Assembly: GCA_021811305.1 (NCBI GenBank)
Contig: JAJZPD010000001.1
Span: forward strand, 1-35,447
Direction of reading: 5' to 3'
DNA length: 35,447 nt
From: a bacterium
Lineage (GTDB): Bacteria; Patescibacteriota; Minisyncoccia; UBA6257; Colwellbacteraceae
Positions 16,579 to 23,815 of this stretch are shown piece after piece (positions within the stretch are counted from its first letter, which is position 1; every line of letters starts with the position of its first letter). Under the pieces are notes generated by a model. It worked only from the letters and a program-made list of their open reading frames with translations. It did not search any database and was not told where the DNA came from. A program made the translations under genes and the position numbers.

Positions 16579-16651
16579 AGCCGATGGTCGGAATCGAACC
16601 GACGACCTACTCCTTACCATGGAGTCGCTCTGCCTACTGAGCTACATCGGC
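16579..16651 (-). tRNA. tRNA-Thr (anticodon GGT)
   Basis: Acceptor GCCGATG with CATCGGC, D-arm GCTCAGTAGGCAGAGC, anticodon stem ACTCC/GGAGT with loop ATGGTAA, T-arm GTCGGTTCGATTCCGAC. CCA is not encoded. A TATAGT box with TTTTCA 17 bases further up lies in the gap before it. Confidence 0.95.
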
Positions 16652-16718
16652 TGGCGCGACATTGACCACTATACTTTGTTTTCTTGTTTTTGAAAACCGC
16701 GCCGCGGCTGTCGCTATC

Positions 16719-16794
16719 TGGAGCCAGCGGTCGGAATCGAACCGACGACCTACTGTTTACAAAACAGTTGCTCTGCCGGCTGAGCTACGCTGGC
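16719..16794 (-). tRNA. tRNA-Thr (anticodon TGT)
   Basis: Acceptor GCCAGCG with CGCTGGC, anticodon stem ACTGT/ACAGT with loop TTTGTAA, T-arm GTCGGTTCGATTCCGAC, identical to that of the GGT tRNA. T73 and CCA are encoded. Confidence 0.95.
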
Positions 16795-16839
16795 CTTTCC
16801 GCGTCCGCATAGTGGCGGTTCAGCTTTCAGCAAAGTCTG

Positions 16840-16923
16840 TGGGCAGGGAGGGATTCGAACCCCCGTAGCCGCTAGGGCGCCTGATTTACAGTCAGGTGCA
16901 ATTGACCGCTCTGCCACCTGCCC
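16840..16923 (-). tRNA. tRNA-Tyr (anticodon GTA)
   Basis: Acceptor GGGCAGG with CCTGCCC, anticodon stem CCTGA/TCAGG with loop CTGTAAA, a long variable arm (CGCCCTAGCGGCTACG), T-arm GGGGGTTCGAATCCC. CCA is not encoded. Confidence 0.95.
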
Positions 16924-16951
16924 AGCAAACACTAATGCGTAAGCCGAGGAA

Positions 16952-16979
16952 ATTATAGCTTATTGTCGCTATTATTCAA
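16952..16979 (-). promoter_or_regulatory. Promoter of the tRNA Tyr-Thr-Thr cluster
   Basis: On the minus strand TTGAAT, 16 bases, TATAAT. It overlaps the 3' end of the small membrane protein gene. Confidence 0.7.
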
Positions 16980-17216
16980 CTTGCGGCTGACGATATTGTC
17001 CGCCTTGAGTATCGCAACTTTCAGACGGCGGAGCAGCTTGTCATAAGATCGCTTAATCGCTTCGTCGATTTTTTCCAGACGCACGCTTTTGCCAAGCCTC
17101 TGGCGAACTAGTCCCGATTCTCCGCTAGCTTTAACCCTCGGCAATGCCGAAGCTAAAAGATAAACCATCACTCCGAAAGCGATGATAAGAACTAGGTTGA
17201 CGATAAAGCTGTACAT
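16953..17216 (-). CDS. Small single-pass membrane protein, unknown function
   Basis: 87 residues: MYSFIVNLVLIIAFGVMVYL forms one transmembrane helix (about 4-24), then a basic, partly helical cytoplasmic tail (RVKASGESGLVRQRLGKSVR, EKIDEAIKRSYDKLLRRLKV). I do not recognise a family. It lies 6 bases after tsf, so it is probably the last gene of the rpsB-tsf transcript. Confidence 0.65.
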   Translation of the reverse strand: MYSFIVNLVLIIAFGVMVYLLASALPRVKASGESGLVRQRLGKSVRLEKIDEAIKRSYDKLLRRLKVAILKADNIVSRKLNNSDNKL

Positions 17217-17222
17217 TGCCGA

Positions 17223-17669
17223 CTAAAGCTCGTAGCGAATAAACCGTTCGATGGTTATATTCTCCCCAACCTTGGCGATGGTTTCTTTGACCAAGTCGCC
17301 GATCGTTGTTTTTTCGTTGCGAATGAACGGCTGCTCCAGAAGAGCCGGCACGTCAGCCGGATCCATCGCGGCGATCTGCATGGTGATGTTGTGCGCCAGT
17401 TCGCGGAACGGTTCCGATCGGCCGACGAAGTCGGTTTCGCAATGTATTTCCAACATAACTCCGATTCGGTCGTTGTGAATGTAAGACTCGATGATTCCGG
17501 TCGTTGCGGCGCGGCCGGCCTTTTTTTCGGCGATGATAACTCCCCTCTCCTTAATCAGCTCCAACGCTTGATCAAAATCTCCGTCGGCCTCCTCCAGCGC
17601 TTTTTTGCAGTCCATCACTCCGGCGCTGGTCATCTCCCTAAGTTTTTGAACGTCGCTAGCTTTGATCAT
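17223..17669 (-). CDS. tsf: Elongation factor Ts, short form
   Basis: 148 residues. The N-terminal UBA-like domain (VQKLREMTSAGVMDCKKALE, ADGDFDQALELIKERG) contacts EF-Tu. One core subdomain follows (GIIESYIHNDRIGVMLEIHC, ETDFVGRSEPFRELAHNITM). It ends at AKVGENITIERFIRYEL, where the second core subdomain of the usual ~280-residue EF-Ts would start; the coiled coil is also missing. Short EF-Ts forms are known (e.g. Thermus). It follows rpsB by 4 bases. Confidence 0.95.
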   Translation of the reverse strand: MIKASDVQKLREMTSAGVMDCKKALEEADGDFDQALELIKERGVIIAEKKAGRAATTGIIESYIHNDRIGVMLEIHCETDFVGRSEPFRELAHNITMQIAAMDPADVPALLEQPFIRNEKTTIGDLVKETIAKVGENITIERFIRYEL

Positions 17670-17673
17670 TTTT

Positions 17674-18471
17674 TTATTGTTCGTTTTTTACTTCTTCTTG
17701 CTTGGCGGCCGACTCAAACTCCTTTCTGCCCTCCTTAACGGCGCGGCCGATAACTTCTATTACATTATCTATCACCTGCACCGACTTGTCATTAACCGGG
17801 ACGGCATAGTCGGCTAAATCGGGATTGGCGTTGGTGTTTACGGTCGCGATGACGGCGATGCCGGCTTTTCTCGCCTCGCGGGCCGCCAGCGTATTATTCT
17901 TTAAATCGACTATGAAGGCGGCTGTCGGCATCCGATCGAGATAGAAGAGGCCGTGGAAAAACTTGTCCAACCTCTCGAGTTCCTTCATAATGCCAAACCT
18001 TTCCTTCTTTGTGTACTTCTCCAGCCGTCCGCCTTCCTGATCCTCCTTAAGTTTCCGGAGTTGAGAGATGCGCTGCGAAATAACGCGAAAGTTGGTCAGA
18101 GTTCCTCCCAGCCACCTCTCGGTGACGTATGGCATCTGCAACTCGTCCGCCAGGCTCTTTACAGCGTTCTTGGCGGCTGGCGTCGTGCCGACGAAGAGAA
18201 TGGTCCCGCCGCTCCTGGCCTTGGCCTTAAGAACCTCGGCGGCCTTATCCAGCGCCTCCACAGTCTTTTCCAAGTCGATAACCTCGGCCCCCGAGCGGGT
18301 CGCGATGATATAGGGGCGCATCTTCGGGTTGGTCCTGGATTTGCTTAATCCATAAAAAGCTCCGATTTCCATCAAAGATTTTATTCTTGCCTCCTCGGCT
18401 TCATTCAGCTGCCTGGCAGGAGCTTCTTCTATAGCGGCGTTCTCTACCGCGTCTTCTAATATCTGATCCAT
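17674..18471 (-). CDS. rpsB: 30S ribosomal protein S2
   Basis: 265 residues with GAFYGLSKSRTNPKMRPYI, TILFVGTTPAAKNAVKSLAD, YVTERWLGGTLTNFRVISQR, FHGLFYLDRMPTAAFIVDLK and NTNANPDLADYAVPVND, all S2 signatures. The tail is Glu/Lys-rich. TATAAT ends 8 bases before the ATG, so the mRNA looks leaderless. First gene of rpsB-tsf. Confidence 0.98.
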   Translation of the reverse strand: MDQILEDAVENAAIEEAPARQLNEAEEARIKSLMEIGAFYGLSKSRTNPKMRPYIIATRSGAEVIDLEKTVEALDKAAEVLKAKARSGGTILFVGTTPAAKNAVKSLADELQMPYVTERWLGGTLTNFRVISQRISQLRKLKEDQEGGRLEKYTKKERFGIMKELERLDKFFHGLFYLDRMPTAAFIVDLKNNTLAAREARKAGIAVIATVNTNANPDLADYAVPVNDKSVQVIDNVIEVIGRAVKEGRKEFESAAKQEEVKNEQ

Positions 18472-18479
18472 ACGGGCGT

Positions 18480-18508
18480 ATTATATCCTTATTTTGCCTT
18501 GTGTTCAA
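18480..18508 (-). promoter_or_regulatory. Promoter of rpsB-tsf
   Basis: On the minus strand TTGAAC, 17 bases, TATAAT, then 8 bases to ATG. It overlaps the 3' end of trmD. Confidence 0.8.
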
Positions 18509-19172
18509 GCCTCCACTTCTCAATCGCTCGGTGATTGCCGGAAAGCAACTCCTCGGGCACCCGGTATTTTTTTCCCCTCCGGGCAAAAACCTCGGGCCGG
18601 GTGAATACCGGTACCCCGACACCGTGGCGCCTCTCTTCGACCGACTCCTCTTTCCCGAGCGCTCCCGGCAGACGGCGCGATACCGCATCTATGACCGCCA
18701 TCGCTGGAACTTCGCCGCCGGTCAGCACGTACGGACCGATTGAAAGCTCGTTCACCTTCCATCCGGATTTTTTCAGAATGGGAACAAGACGGGCGTCGAT
18801 TCCTTCGTAATGGCCGCAGACGAAAACCAAGTGCTTCCGCCTCCTGGCCCACAAGTCGGCCGTCTTCTGGTCAAATTGCTTTCCGCCGGCAGCAAAAACG
18901 ACGACCTCGGTTTCGCTTTTTTTGGCGCCAGACCCCAATACTTTGGCGACATGATCCATCGCCGACACAAGCGGCTGGAGCATCAAGACCATTCCGGGGC
19001 CGCCGCCGTAAGGGCGGTCATCAACCTTCTTGTGCTTGCTCTCGGAAAAGCTGCGCAGATCGTGGAGCCGTATTTTTATCAATTTCTTTTTCTCCGCCCG
19101 ACCGATAATCGACTCTTCCAAATATCCTTTTATTGAATCCGGGAAAATGGTTATAACGTCAAAAGTTATCAT
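18489..19172 (-). CDS. trmD: tRNA (guanine37-N1)-methyltransferase TrmD
   Basis: A 227-residue SPOUT enzyme starting MITFDVITIFPDSIKGYLEE. HDLRSFSESKHKKVDDRPYG and GGPGMVLMLQPLV, then VFVCGHYEGIDARL (knot) and ELSIGPYVLTGGEVPAMAVI are TrmD hallmarks. It methylates G37 to prevent frameshifting. It is third after rpsP and khpA; a long hairpin separates it from khpA. Confidence 0.97.
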   Translation of the reverse strand: MITFDVITIFPDSIKGYLEESIIGRAEKKKLIKIRLHDLRSFSESKHKKVDDRPYGGGPGMVLMLQPLVSAMDHVAKVLGSGAKKSETEVVVFAAGGKQFDQKTADLWARRRKHLVFVCGHYEGIDARLVPILKKSGWKVNELSIGPYVLTGGEVPAMAVIDAVSRRLPGALGKEESVEERRHGVGVPVFTRPEVFARRGKKYRVPEELLSGNHRAIEKWRLEHKAK

Positions 19173-19175
19173 TTT

Positions 19176-19243
19176 AAATAAAGAAGCGGCCGCGGCTGCG
19201 CAAGATATTCAGCCGAGGCCGCCAATGCGCACTTAGCCGCTTC
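19176..19243 (-). terminator. Large hairpin between khpA and trmD, terminator or attenuator
   Basis: GAAGCGGC (19243-19236) pairs with GCCGCTTC (19190-19183), followed by TTTATTT. The 45-base loop has its own TGCGC/GCGCA pairing. It starts at the base after the khpA stop, and the trmD ATG follows the T run by four bases. Confidence 0.6.
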
Positions 19244-19564
19244 TTAAGAAGTCGCCTCTTCGTACTGCTCGAAACCATTCTCTTCGCGCCGATTCTCCGA
19301 CGGCTTGCGGCCGCCCTCCGGTTCCTCGATCTTCAGGGTAACGCGAGCGTTGTTCTTGATGCCGACGATTCGTAATAAAGAACGGATCGCTTTCGCGGTG
19401 CTGCCGTCTCGGCCAATAACCTGCCCCATGTCCTGCGGACTTACTTTCAGGGTCAGTAAGACGCCCATTTCGTCTATTTTCCGATCGATCTTGACCTCTT
19501 CGGGATGATCAACGATAGACTTAATGATAAATTCAAGGAACTTCTCGTCAGCTTGATCTGCCAT
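19244..19564 (-). CDS. khpA: KH-domain RNA-binding protein KhpA
   Basis: 106 residues starting MADQADEKFLEFIIKSIVDH, with the type II KH core DMGQVIGRDGSTAKAIRSLL (GxxG = GRDG) and VKIDRKIDEMGVLLTLKVSP. The tail (EEPEGGRKPSENRREENGFE) is disordered. KhpA partners with KhpB in RNA binding. The order rpsP-khpA-trmD is common in bacteria (rimM is missing here). Confidence 0.93.
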   Translation of the reverse strand: MADQADEKFLEFIIKSIVDHPEEVKIDRKIDEMGVLLTLKVSPQDMGQVIGRDGSTAKAIRSLLRIVGIKNNARVTLKIEEPEGGRKPSENRREENGFEQYEEATS

Positions 19565-19614
19565 GAGTTCTTCTGAGTTTTTTCGACCTTTGAGGCCTCT
19601 TATTCAGTAAAGCG

Positions 19615-19881
19615 TTATTCAGCAGCTCCCTTCTGCGGAACTGCTTCTTTCTTGGGTTTAAACTTCCGTAAAACCATCTGAGCGGTTAAAGTCGGCTTGG
19701 CGCCCTGGTTAATCCAATACCGGGCCCTTTCAAGGTTAATATCCGAAGAGTTCGTGTGGGGACTGTACCACCCCAAATCTTCGATAAACTTCCCCTGCAA
19801 CTTGCTGCGCTTTTCTTGCACAACCAAGCGGAAAGAGCGGGCGTGCTTCTTGCCAACGATTTTTAGTCTGATAGCCAACAT
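19615..19881 (-). CDS. rpsP: 30S ribosomal protein S16
   Basis: 88 residues starting MLAIRLKIVGKKHARSFRLV, with EDLGWYSPHT and ERARYWINQGAKPTLTAQMV. TATAAT ends 9 bases before the ATG, suggesting a leaderless mRNA. First gene of rpsP-khpA-trmD. Confidence 0.97.
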   Translation of the reverse strand: MLAIRLKIVGKKHARSFRLVVQEKRSKLQGKFIEDLGWYSPHTNSSDINLERARYWINQGAKPTLTAQMVLRKFKPKKEAVPQKGAAE

Positions 19882-19890
19882 GATTTTTCA

Positions 19891-19918
19891 ATTATAGCAA
19901 TCAACGGTTCTTTGTCAA
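19891..19918 (-). promoter_or_regulatory. Promoter of rpsP-khpA-trmD
   Basis: On the minus strand TTGACA, 16 bases, TATAAT, then 9 bases to ATG. The -35 overlaps the smc stop region. Confidence 0.85.
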
Positions 19919-22038
19919 AGCTCGGCTGGAGTTTGTCCTTCGGGAGACAGCTTCAGCGAGAGGATGCGCGACGCTCCTTCGGGCGTCATCGTCACTCCGT
20001 AGAGGATATCGGCCGCCTCCATAACCGCGCGGTTATGGGTGACGATTATGAACTGCGTCTTTCTCGCAAACTTCTTGACCATCTCCCCCAGGCGACGGGC
20101 GTTGCGCTCATCCAAAGTCGCGTCAATCTCGTCTAAAACTAAGAAGGGCGGCGGACTGACTGAAATGAGAGCGAAAAGCGCGGCGATGGAAACCAAGCTC
20201 TTCTCCCCGCCGGAAAGCGCCTCGAGATTCTTAATGCGCTTCTTCGGCAGGTTGATGTCTACCTCAACGCCGGGGACCCTTTCCGTCTCAGGGCCATTAT
20301 TTTCTCCGGAGCCGGCTTCAACTTTTTCCATGGTAAGGTGGCCGCTGCCGCCGTCGAACATTATTTTCATAAACTTATCGAACTCTTCGTCAATCGATTT
20401 GAATGCCGCGGAAAAATTCTCGTGAATCTGTCCGTCCAGCTCTTTAATAAGGGTCCTCAGGTCGGCAATCGACTTCTCAAGATCGGAAATCTGGCTAACC
20501 AGAAATTCATGCCGAGCCTCCGTCTCCTCCGCCTCCTTCATCGTCCCCTGGTCGATGTCACCAATCGAGGCCAGTTCCTGGCGGTAACGCAAAATCTGAC
20601 GTTTAGCCGCCTCACGCTCCTCTTCTGGAAGGTTTCCGGCGCCTTCCTTTAGCTCGCCTATGCCGCGTCCGGCCTCGGATAGCTCTCGCGTAATCTCCTG
20701 GAGGCGGAACTCAAGCTTTTCCTTATCCAAAAGCAAACGGTTCAACCGCTGAATGAAGGCCTCTGTTTCCCTTTTCTTTCCCTCAAGCGCCAAGAACGCC
20801 TGGCGGAACTTTTCGTTAAACTCGCGGATACCCGAGCTGAAGCTTTCCTCCTCTTTCTCCAGTTCAGCCATCCCTTTCTCAAGTTCGGTAATCTTTTCCG
20901 CAATAAGCCGCCTTTCTTCGCCGGCATCGGGGATCACCTCGCGGCGCTCTTCCGTCTCCGTAAAAAGCGCGGCTAGCGATTCGAGCTTGCGCCGAACCTC
21001 GGAGAAGTCTTCCTCCCGCAAGGCCTCGGCGACCAGCCGCTTAGCTTCATCCACCATCTTCTTTAATTTAACGACGTCAGCCCCGCCTTGGCGCGTTCCG
21101 ATTTCCAACTTCGCCTCGATTCTGCCCAACTCCCTCTGCAACTCGCCTTTCTTAGCTAACAGCTCGTCTTTGCGCAGCTTAATCGATTTCAAGGCTTCGT
21201 TCGCGGCCGGCTCCGAATCTTTGATTCTAGCCAGCTCCTTTTCCGCGGCCCTCTCCTCCTCCTTCTTCACCAAAATCTCTTTTTCCACCGCTTGCCTTTC
21301 TTTCTCCAATTCAACTAGTTCGCGATTGATGTTCCAGACTTGTCCGCCGTAAAAGCGATCTTCCAACTCTGTAAGCGACTGCAGTATCGTCTCGCGATTG
21401 CGGTATCTAGTCACTTGGCGCCGCAAAAAACTAAGATGCGGCTTGATCTCTTCGATCAGGGCCGCGGCTTTTTCCAGGTTGTCTTCGGAGTTCTTCAGCC
21501 GGCGTTCGGCTTCGGCTTTCTTCAAGCGAAACTCCTTCAACCCGAGGATCTCCTCTATCATTACTCGTCGCTCAAGCGGCAGCGAGCGGATGAAAATGTC
21601 GCTCTCCCCTTGGTTGACCGTGGTAAGCCCGCGGGCGCCCAGCCGCGACTTGGCAAAAAAGTCGATAATGTCCTTCAACCTGACTTCCGACTTATTTAAA
21701 AAAACCTGCGTGGTCCCGTCTCGGCTGATGCGGCGGGATACGGAAACCTCGTTGAAATCAACCGGGAAAAATCCGGTGGAGTTGTCAAAAAAAAGCGTAG
21801 CCTGCGCCAGGCCGGCCCGCGGCTTATTCTGCGTGCCGGCGAAAATCAGGTCTTCAGCGCGGCCGCTGCGGAGATTTTTTGCGTCGCGCTCTCCTAAGAT
21901 CCAGCGCAAAGCATCGGTGATGTTGGACTTGCCGGAGCCGTTAGGTCCGACAACGGCGATGATGTTGCTGTCGAGATCCAGAGTAATCTTGTCGGCGAAG
22001 GACTTGAATCCCTGCAGTTCGAGGCGCTTAAGAAACAT
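19915..22038 (-). CDS. smc: SMC-family chromosome ATPase, short form without a hinge
   Basis: 707 residues. Walker A GPNGSGKSN at 31-39 follows LELQGFKSFADKITL, typical of SMC. The head continues to LEEIL-like VMIEEILGLKEFR near 185. Coiled-coil arms run from about 190 to 330 and 400 to 560. The C-terminal head has LSGGEKSLVSIAALFAL from 608 and Walker B FLVLDEIDATLDERN near 632. Classic SMC is about 1,150 residues with a globular Gly-rich hinge; here only about 70 residues (GGADVVKLKKMVDEAKRLVA and on) join the arms. No CxxC hook is present, so it is not Rad50. It overlaps rnc by 11 bases. Confidence 0.9.
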   Translation of the reverse strand: MFLKRLELQGFKSFADKITLDLDSNIIAVVGPNGSGKSNITDALRWILGERDAKNLRSGRAEDLIFAGTQNKPRAGLAQATLFFDNSTGFFPVDFNEVSVSRRISRDGTTQVFLNKSEVRLKDIIDFFAKSRLGARGLTTVNQGESDIFIRSLPLERRVMIEEILGLKEFRLKKAEAERRLKNSEDNLEKAAALIEEIKPHLSFLRRQVTRYRNRETILQSLTELEDRFYGGQVWNINRELVELEKERQAVEKEILVKKEEERAAEKELARIKDSEPAANEALKSIKLRKDELLAKKGELQRELGRIEAKLEIGTRQGGADVVKLKKMVDEAKRLVAEALREEDFSEVRRKLESLAALFTETEERREVIPDAGEERRLIAEKITELEKGMAELEKEEESFSSGIREFNEKFRQAFLALEGKKRETEAFIQRLNRLLLDKEKLEFRLQEITRELSEAGRGIGELKEGAGNLPEEEREAAKRQILRYRQELASIGDIDQGTMKEAEETEARHEFLVSQISDLEKSIADLRTLIKELDGQIHENFSAAFKSIDEEFDKFMKIMFDGGSGHLTMEKVEAGSGENNGPETERVPGVEVDINLPKKRIKNLEALSGGEKSLVSIAALFALISVSPPPFLVLDEIDATLDERNARRLGEMVKKFARKTQFIIVTHNRAVMEAADILYGVTMTPEGASRILSLKLSPEGQTPAEL

Positions 22039-22735
22039 GGTTGTCGCTCCTTAACCCGGCCAAAGCCTTCTCGGCGGCGTTTATTTCCGCCTCCTGCTTC
22101 GATCCCCCCTCTCCCTCGGCTTGCAGCTCTTCGCCGAAATATAATCCGACTTTAAAAACCCTTTCATGCGCCGGCCCAGTTTCAGAGATCACCTTGTATG
22201 TTGGCGTGAGCTTCAACTTTTCCTGAGCAATCTCCTGGACTAAGCTCTTCGGATCCTTTCCCCCGGAACGCAAAACCTCTTCGATGTTCGGGAAAATAAA
22301 CCTGGCAATGAACTGCTTGGCCGCGGCGAACCCGGCATCCAGATAGACGGCGCCGATAATCGCCTCGACGGCATCGGCCATGATCGACTCATGCCCCTTG
22401 GCTTTTCCGAAGTCCTTCGCCTCCCCTTTAGAGACTAAAAGCCTTCTAGCTAAGCCGATTTGTTCCGCCACGCGCCCGAGCATCTTGTAGTTGACCAGGG
22501 ATGCGCGGTAAGCGGTCAGCTCTCCCTCCTCCTTATCGGGCAGGAGCTTAAAGAGCTCTTCCGTAACAATGAGTTCTAGCACCGCATCGCCTAAAAATTC
22601 CAGGCGCTCGTTGTTGTCGTACTGCCAGCCCGGGTTTTCGTTAAGATAGGAGCGGTGGGTCAGCGCCTCTTGCAAGAGGTCTTTATTATGAAAATCGGTA
22701 CCGATCTCCTGCTCCAGTTCATTCAAGGGATTCAT
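22028..22735 (-). CDS. rnc: Ribonuclease III
   Basis: 235 residues. The catalytic signature NERLEFLGDAVLELIV is near 41-56 and the second acidic site is MADAVEAIIGAVYLDAG. A C-terminal double-stranded RNA-binding domain follows (PKSLVQEIAQEKLKLTPTYK, GEGGSKQEAEINAAEKAL). It processes rRNA precursors. It overlaps smc (11 bases) and nusB (17 bases); rnc-smc linkage is widespread. Confidence 0.97.
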   Translation of the reverse strand: MNPLNELEQEIGTDFHNKDLLQEALTHRSYLNENPGWQYDNNERLEFLGDAVLELIVTEELFKLLPDKEEGELTAYRASLVNYKMLGRVAEQIGLARRLLVSKGEAKDFGKAKGHESIMADAVEAIIGAVYLDAGFAAAKQFIARFIFPNIEEVLRSGGKDPKSLVQEIAQEKLKLTPTYKVISETGPAHERVFKVGLYFGEELQAEGEGGSKQEAEINAAEKALAGLRSDNHVS

Positions 22736-23219
22736 CTTTTTTCTCAGAAATATTGTTTTCCGGACTAGCCAAAGGTGAGATCTTCACGTCCGCGTTCGGA
22801 TCGATCTGGCGATAAATAGTGCCCAAGACCCCGTTGATAAACTTGCTGGAATTCTGCCCACCGTAGGTTTTAGCTAACTCAACCGCTTCGTTGATAGCCA
22901 CTCGCGGCGGAACGTCCATCGTCTTCCCATAAATAAGCTCGTAAAGCCCAATGCGCAAAATATTGCGATCGATAAAAGAAAGCTTTTCCACCGGCCAGTC
23001 CGGAGCGGCCATGCCGATGATTTTGTTTAATTCGTCGAACTTCCCTTGCACGCCCTCGGTCAAGGCGTAAACGTATTTAAAATCCCGATCCTCGAACCCA
23101 GGTCCGAACTCGGTAACATTGCGATCGACTACCGCCTTAAGCTCCTCGTGGCGATCATAAAAATCCCATTCGTAGAGAGACTGCAAAACCAGTGATCTTC
23201 CTAGCGCTCGCGAAGCCAT
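22719..23219 (-). CDS. nusB: Transcription antitermination factor NusB
   Basis: A 166-residue all-helical protein starting MASRALGRSLVLQSLYEWDF, with LSFIDRNILRIGLYELIYG and PPRVAINEAVELAKTYGGQN, then SSKFINGVLGTIYRQI. It binds boxA RNA with NusE during rRNA transcription. A TATAAA box ends 11 bases before the ATG. It overlaps rnc by 17 bases. Confidence 0.95.
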   Translation of the reverse strand: MASRALGRSLVLQSLYEWDFYDRHEELKAVVDRNVTEFGPGFEDRDFKYVYALTEGVQGKFDELNKIIGMAAPDWPVEKLSFIDRNILRIGLYELIYGKTMDVPPRVAINEAVELAKTYGGQNSSKFINGVLGTIYRQIDPNADVKISPLASPENNISEKKDESLE

Positions 23220-23278
23220 GAGTTTTATTTTTTATAGGTTCTGGTGTTAACGAGTCGAATTAAATCCTAATTTTACTT

Positions 23279-23440
23279 CTATTTTTCCGCAGACGAATAA
23301 TAGCCGCAATGCCGGCAAGCTCGGTGCGGAAGCATCGGAAACTTGCACTTCGGGCACTCCGACAGATTGGTCGGCTTGAGCGCCAGATGACTGCGCCTTC
23401 TTCCGACTTTGGAAACGCTGTGATGACTTGATCTTCCCAT
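23279..23440 (-). CDS. rpmF: 50S ribosomal protein L32
   Basis: A 53-residue gene: MGRSSHHSVSKVGRRRSHLA, then KPTNLSECPKCKFPMLPHRA and CRHCGYYSSAEK. The four cysteines (CPKC, CRHC) form the L32 zinc site. The start context has no Shine-Dalgarno. A promoter lies 27 bases upstream. It lies 59 bases before nusB and may be co-transcribed with it. Confidence 0.93.
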   Translation of the reverse strand: MGRSSHHSVSKVGRRRSHLALKPTNLSECPKCKFPMLPHRACRHCGYYSSAEK

Positions 23441-23466
23441 GGTTTTTAATCGATTAACGTTTTATG

Positions 23467-23494
23467 AGTATAGTTTTTGCCCGGGAAAAGTCAA
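23467..23494 (-). promoter_or_regulatory. Promoter of rpmF
   Basis: On the minus strand TTGACT, 16 bases, TATACT. Start expected near 23460, leaving a leader of about 20 bases. Confidence 0.75.
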
Positions 23495-23524
23495 CTCACC
23501 GAGGCGGCGTCGGCCCCTTGGAAA

Positions 23525-23562
23525 GAGGCCGGCCTGCTTTTTTAAGGGCCGGCCCTTCTTTA
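23525..23562 (-). terminator. GC-rich hairpin after the 68-aa gene
   Basis: GGCCGGCC (23527-23534) and GGCCGGCC (23547-23554) pair across a 12-base loop. T-rich sequence follows on both strands, so it may end transcription both ways. It lies between the 68-aa gene and rpmF. Confidence 0.65.
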
Positions 23563-23568
23563 AACCCG

Positions 23569-23775
23569 TTAGTCGAACCTGTTTTCAGCGACGTGGCGCT
23601 TAATCTCTTCGTTCAGCAGTTTTACGTGGCTTTCGTAGTCGGCCTCCAGCTTGGCCCAAAGGGCGCTGCAGTGCGAACATCCGCTGGCGGATTTGGCATA
23701 GTCCTTCATCCGCCACAGGCTGTCGGAAATCTCGGACATCTGGTGAACTAAATCGTGGTTCCAATCTTTAAGCAT
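23569..23775 (-). CDS. Small conserved-looking protein with a CxxC pair, unknown function
   Basis: 68 residues: MLKDWNHDLVHQMSEISDSL, then SASGCSHCSALWAKLEADYE and HVKLLNEEIKRHVAENRFD. It looks helical, with a CSHC pair that could bind metal or act in redox. I do not recognise a named family. A TATACT box at 23811-23816, next to a repeat element, may start it. A hairpin follows it. It has no Shine-Dalgarno. Confidence 0.6.
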   Translation of the reverse strand: MLKDWNHDLVHQMSEISDSLWRMKDYAKSASGCSHCSALWAKLEADYESHVKLLNEEIKRHVAENRFD

Positions 23776-23815
23776 GAGAACATAATTGATTCGTTCGACC
23801 TTTAGTTAAGTATAG

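Noticed and set aside
19915..22038. Rad50 or RecN identity for the SMC-like gene
   Set aside because: It has no CxxC hook, and the N-terminal LELQGFKSFAD and C-terminal LDEIDATLDERN fit SMC.
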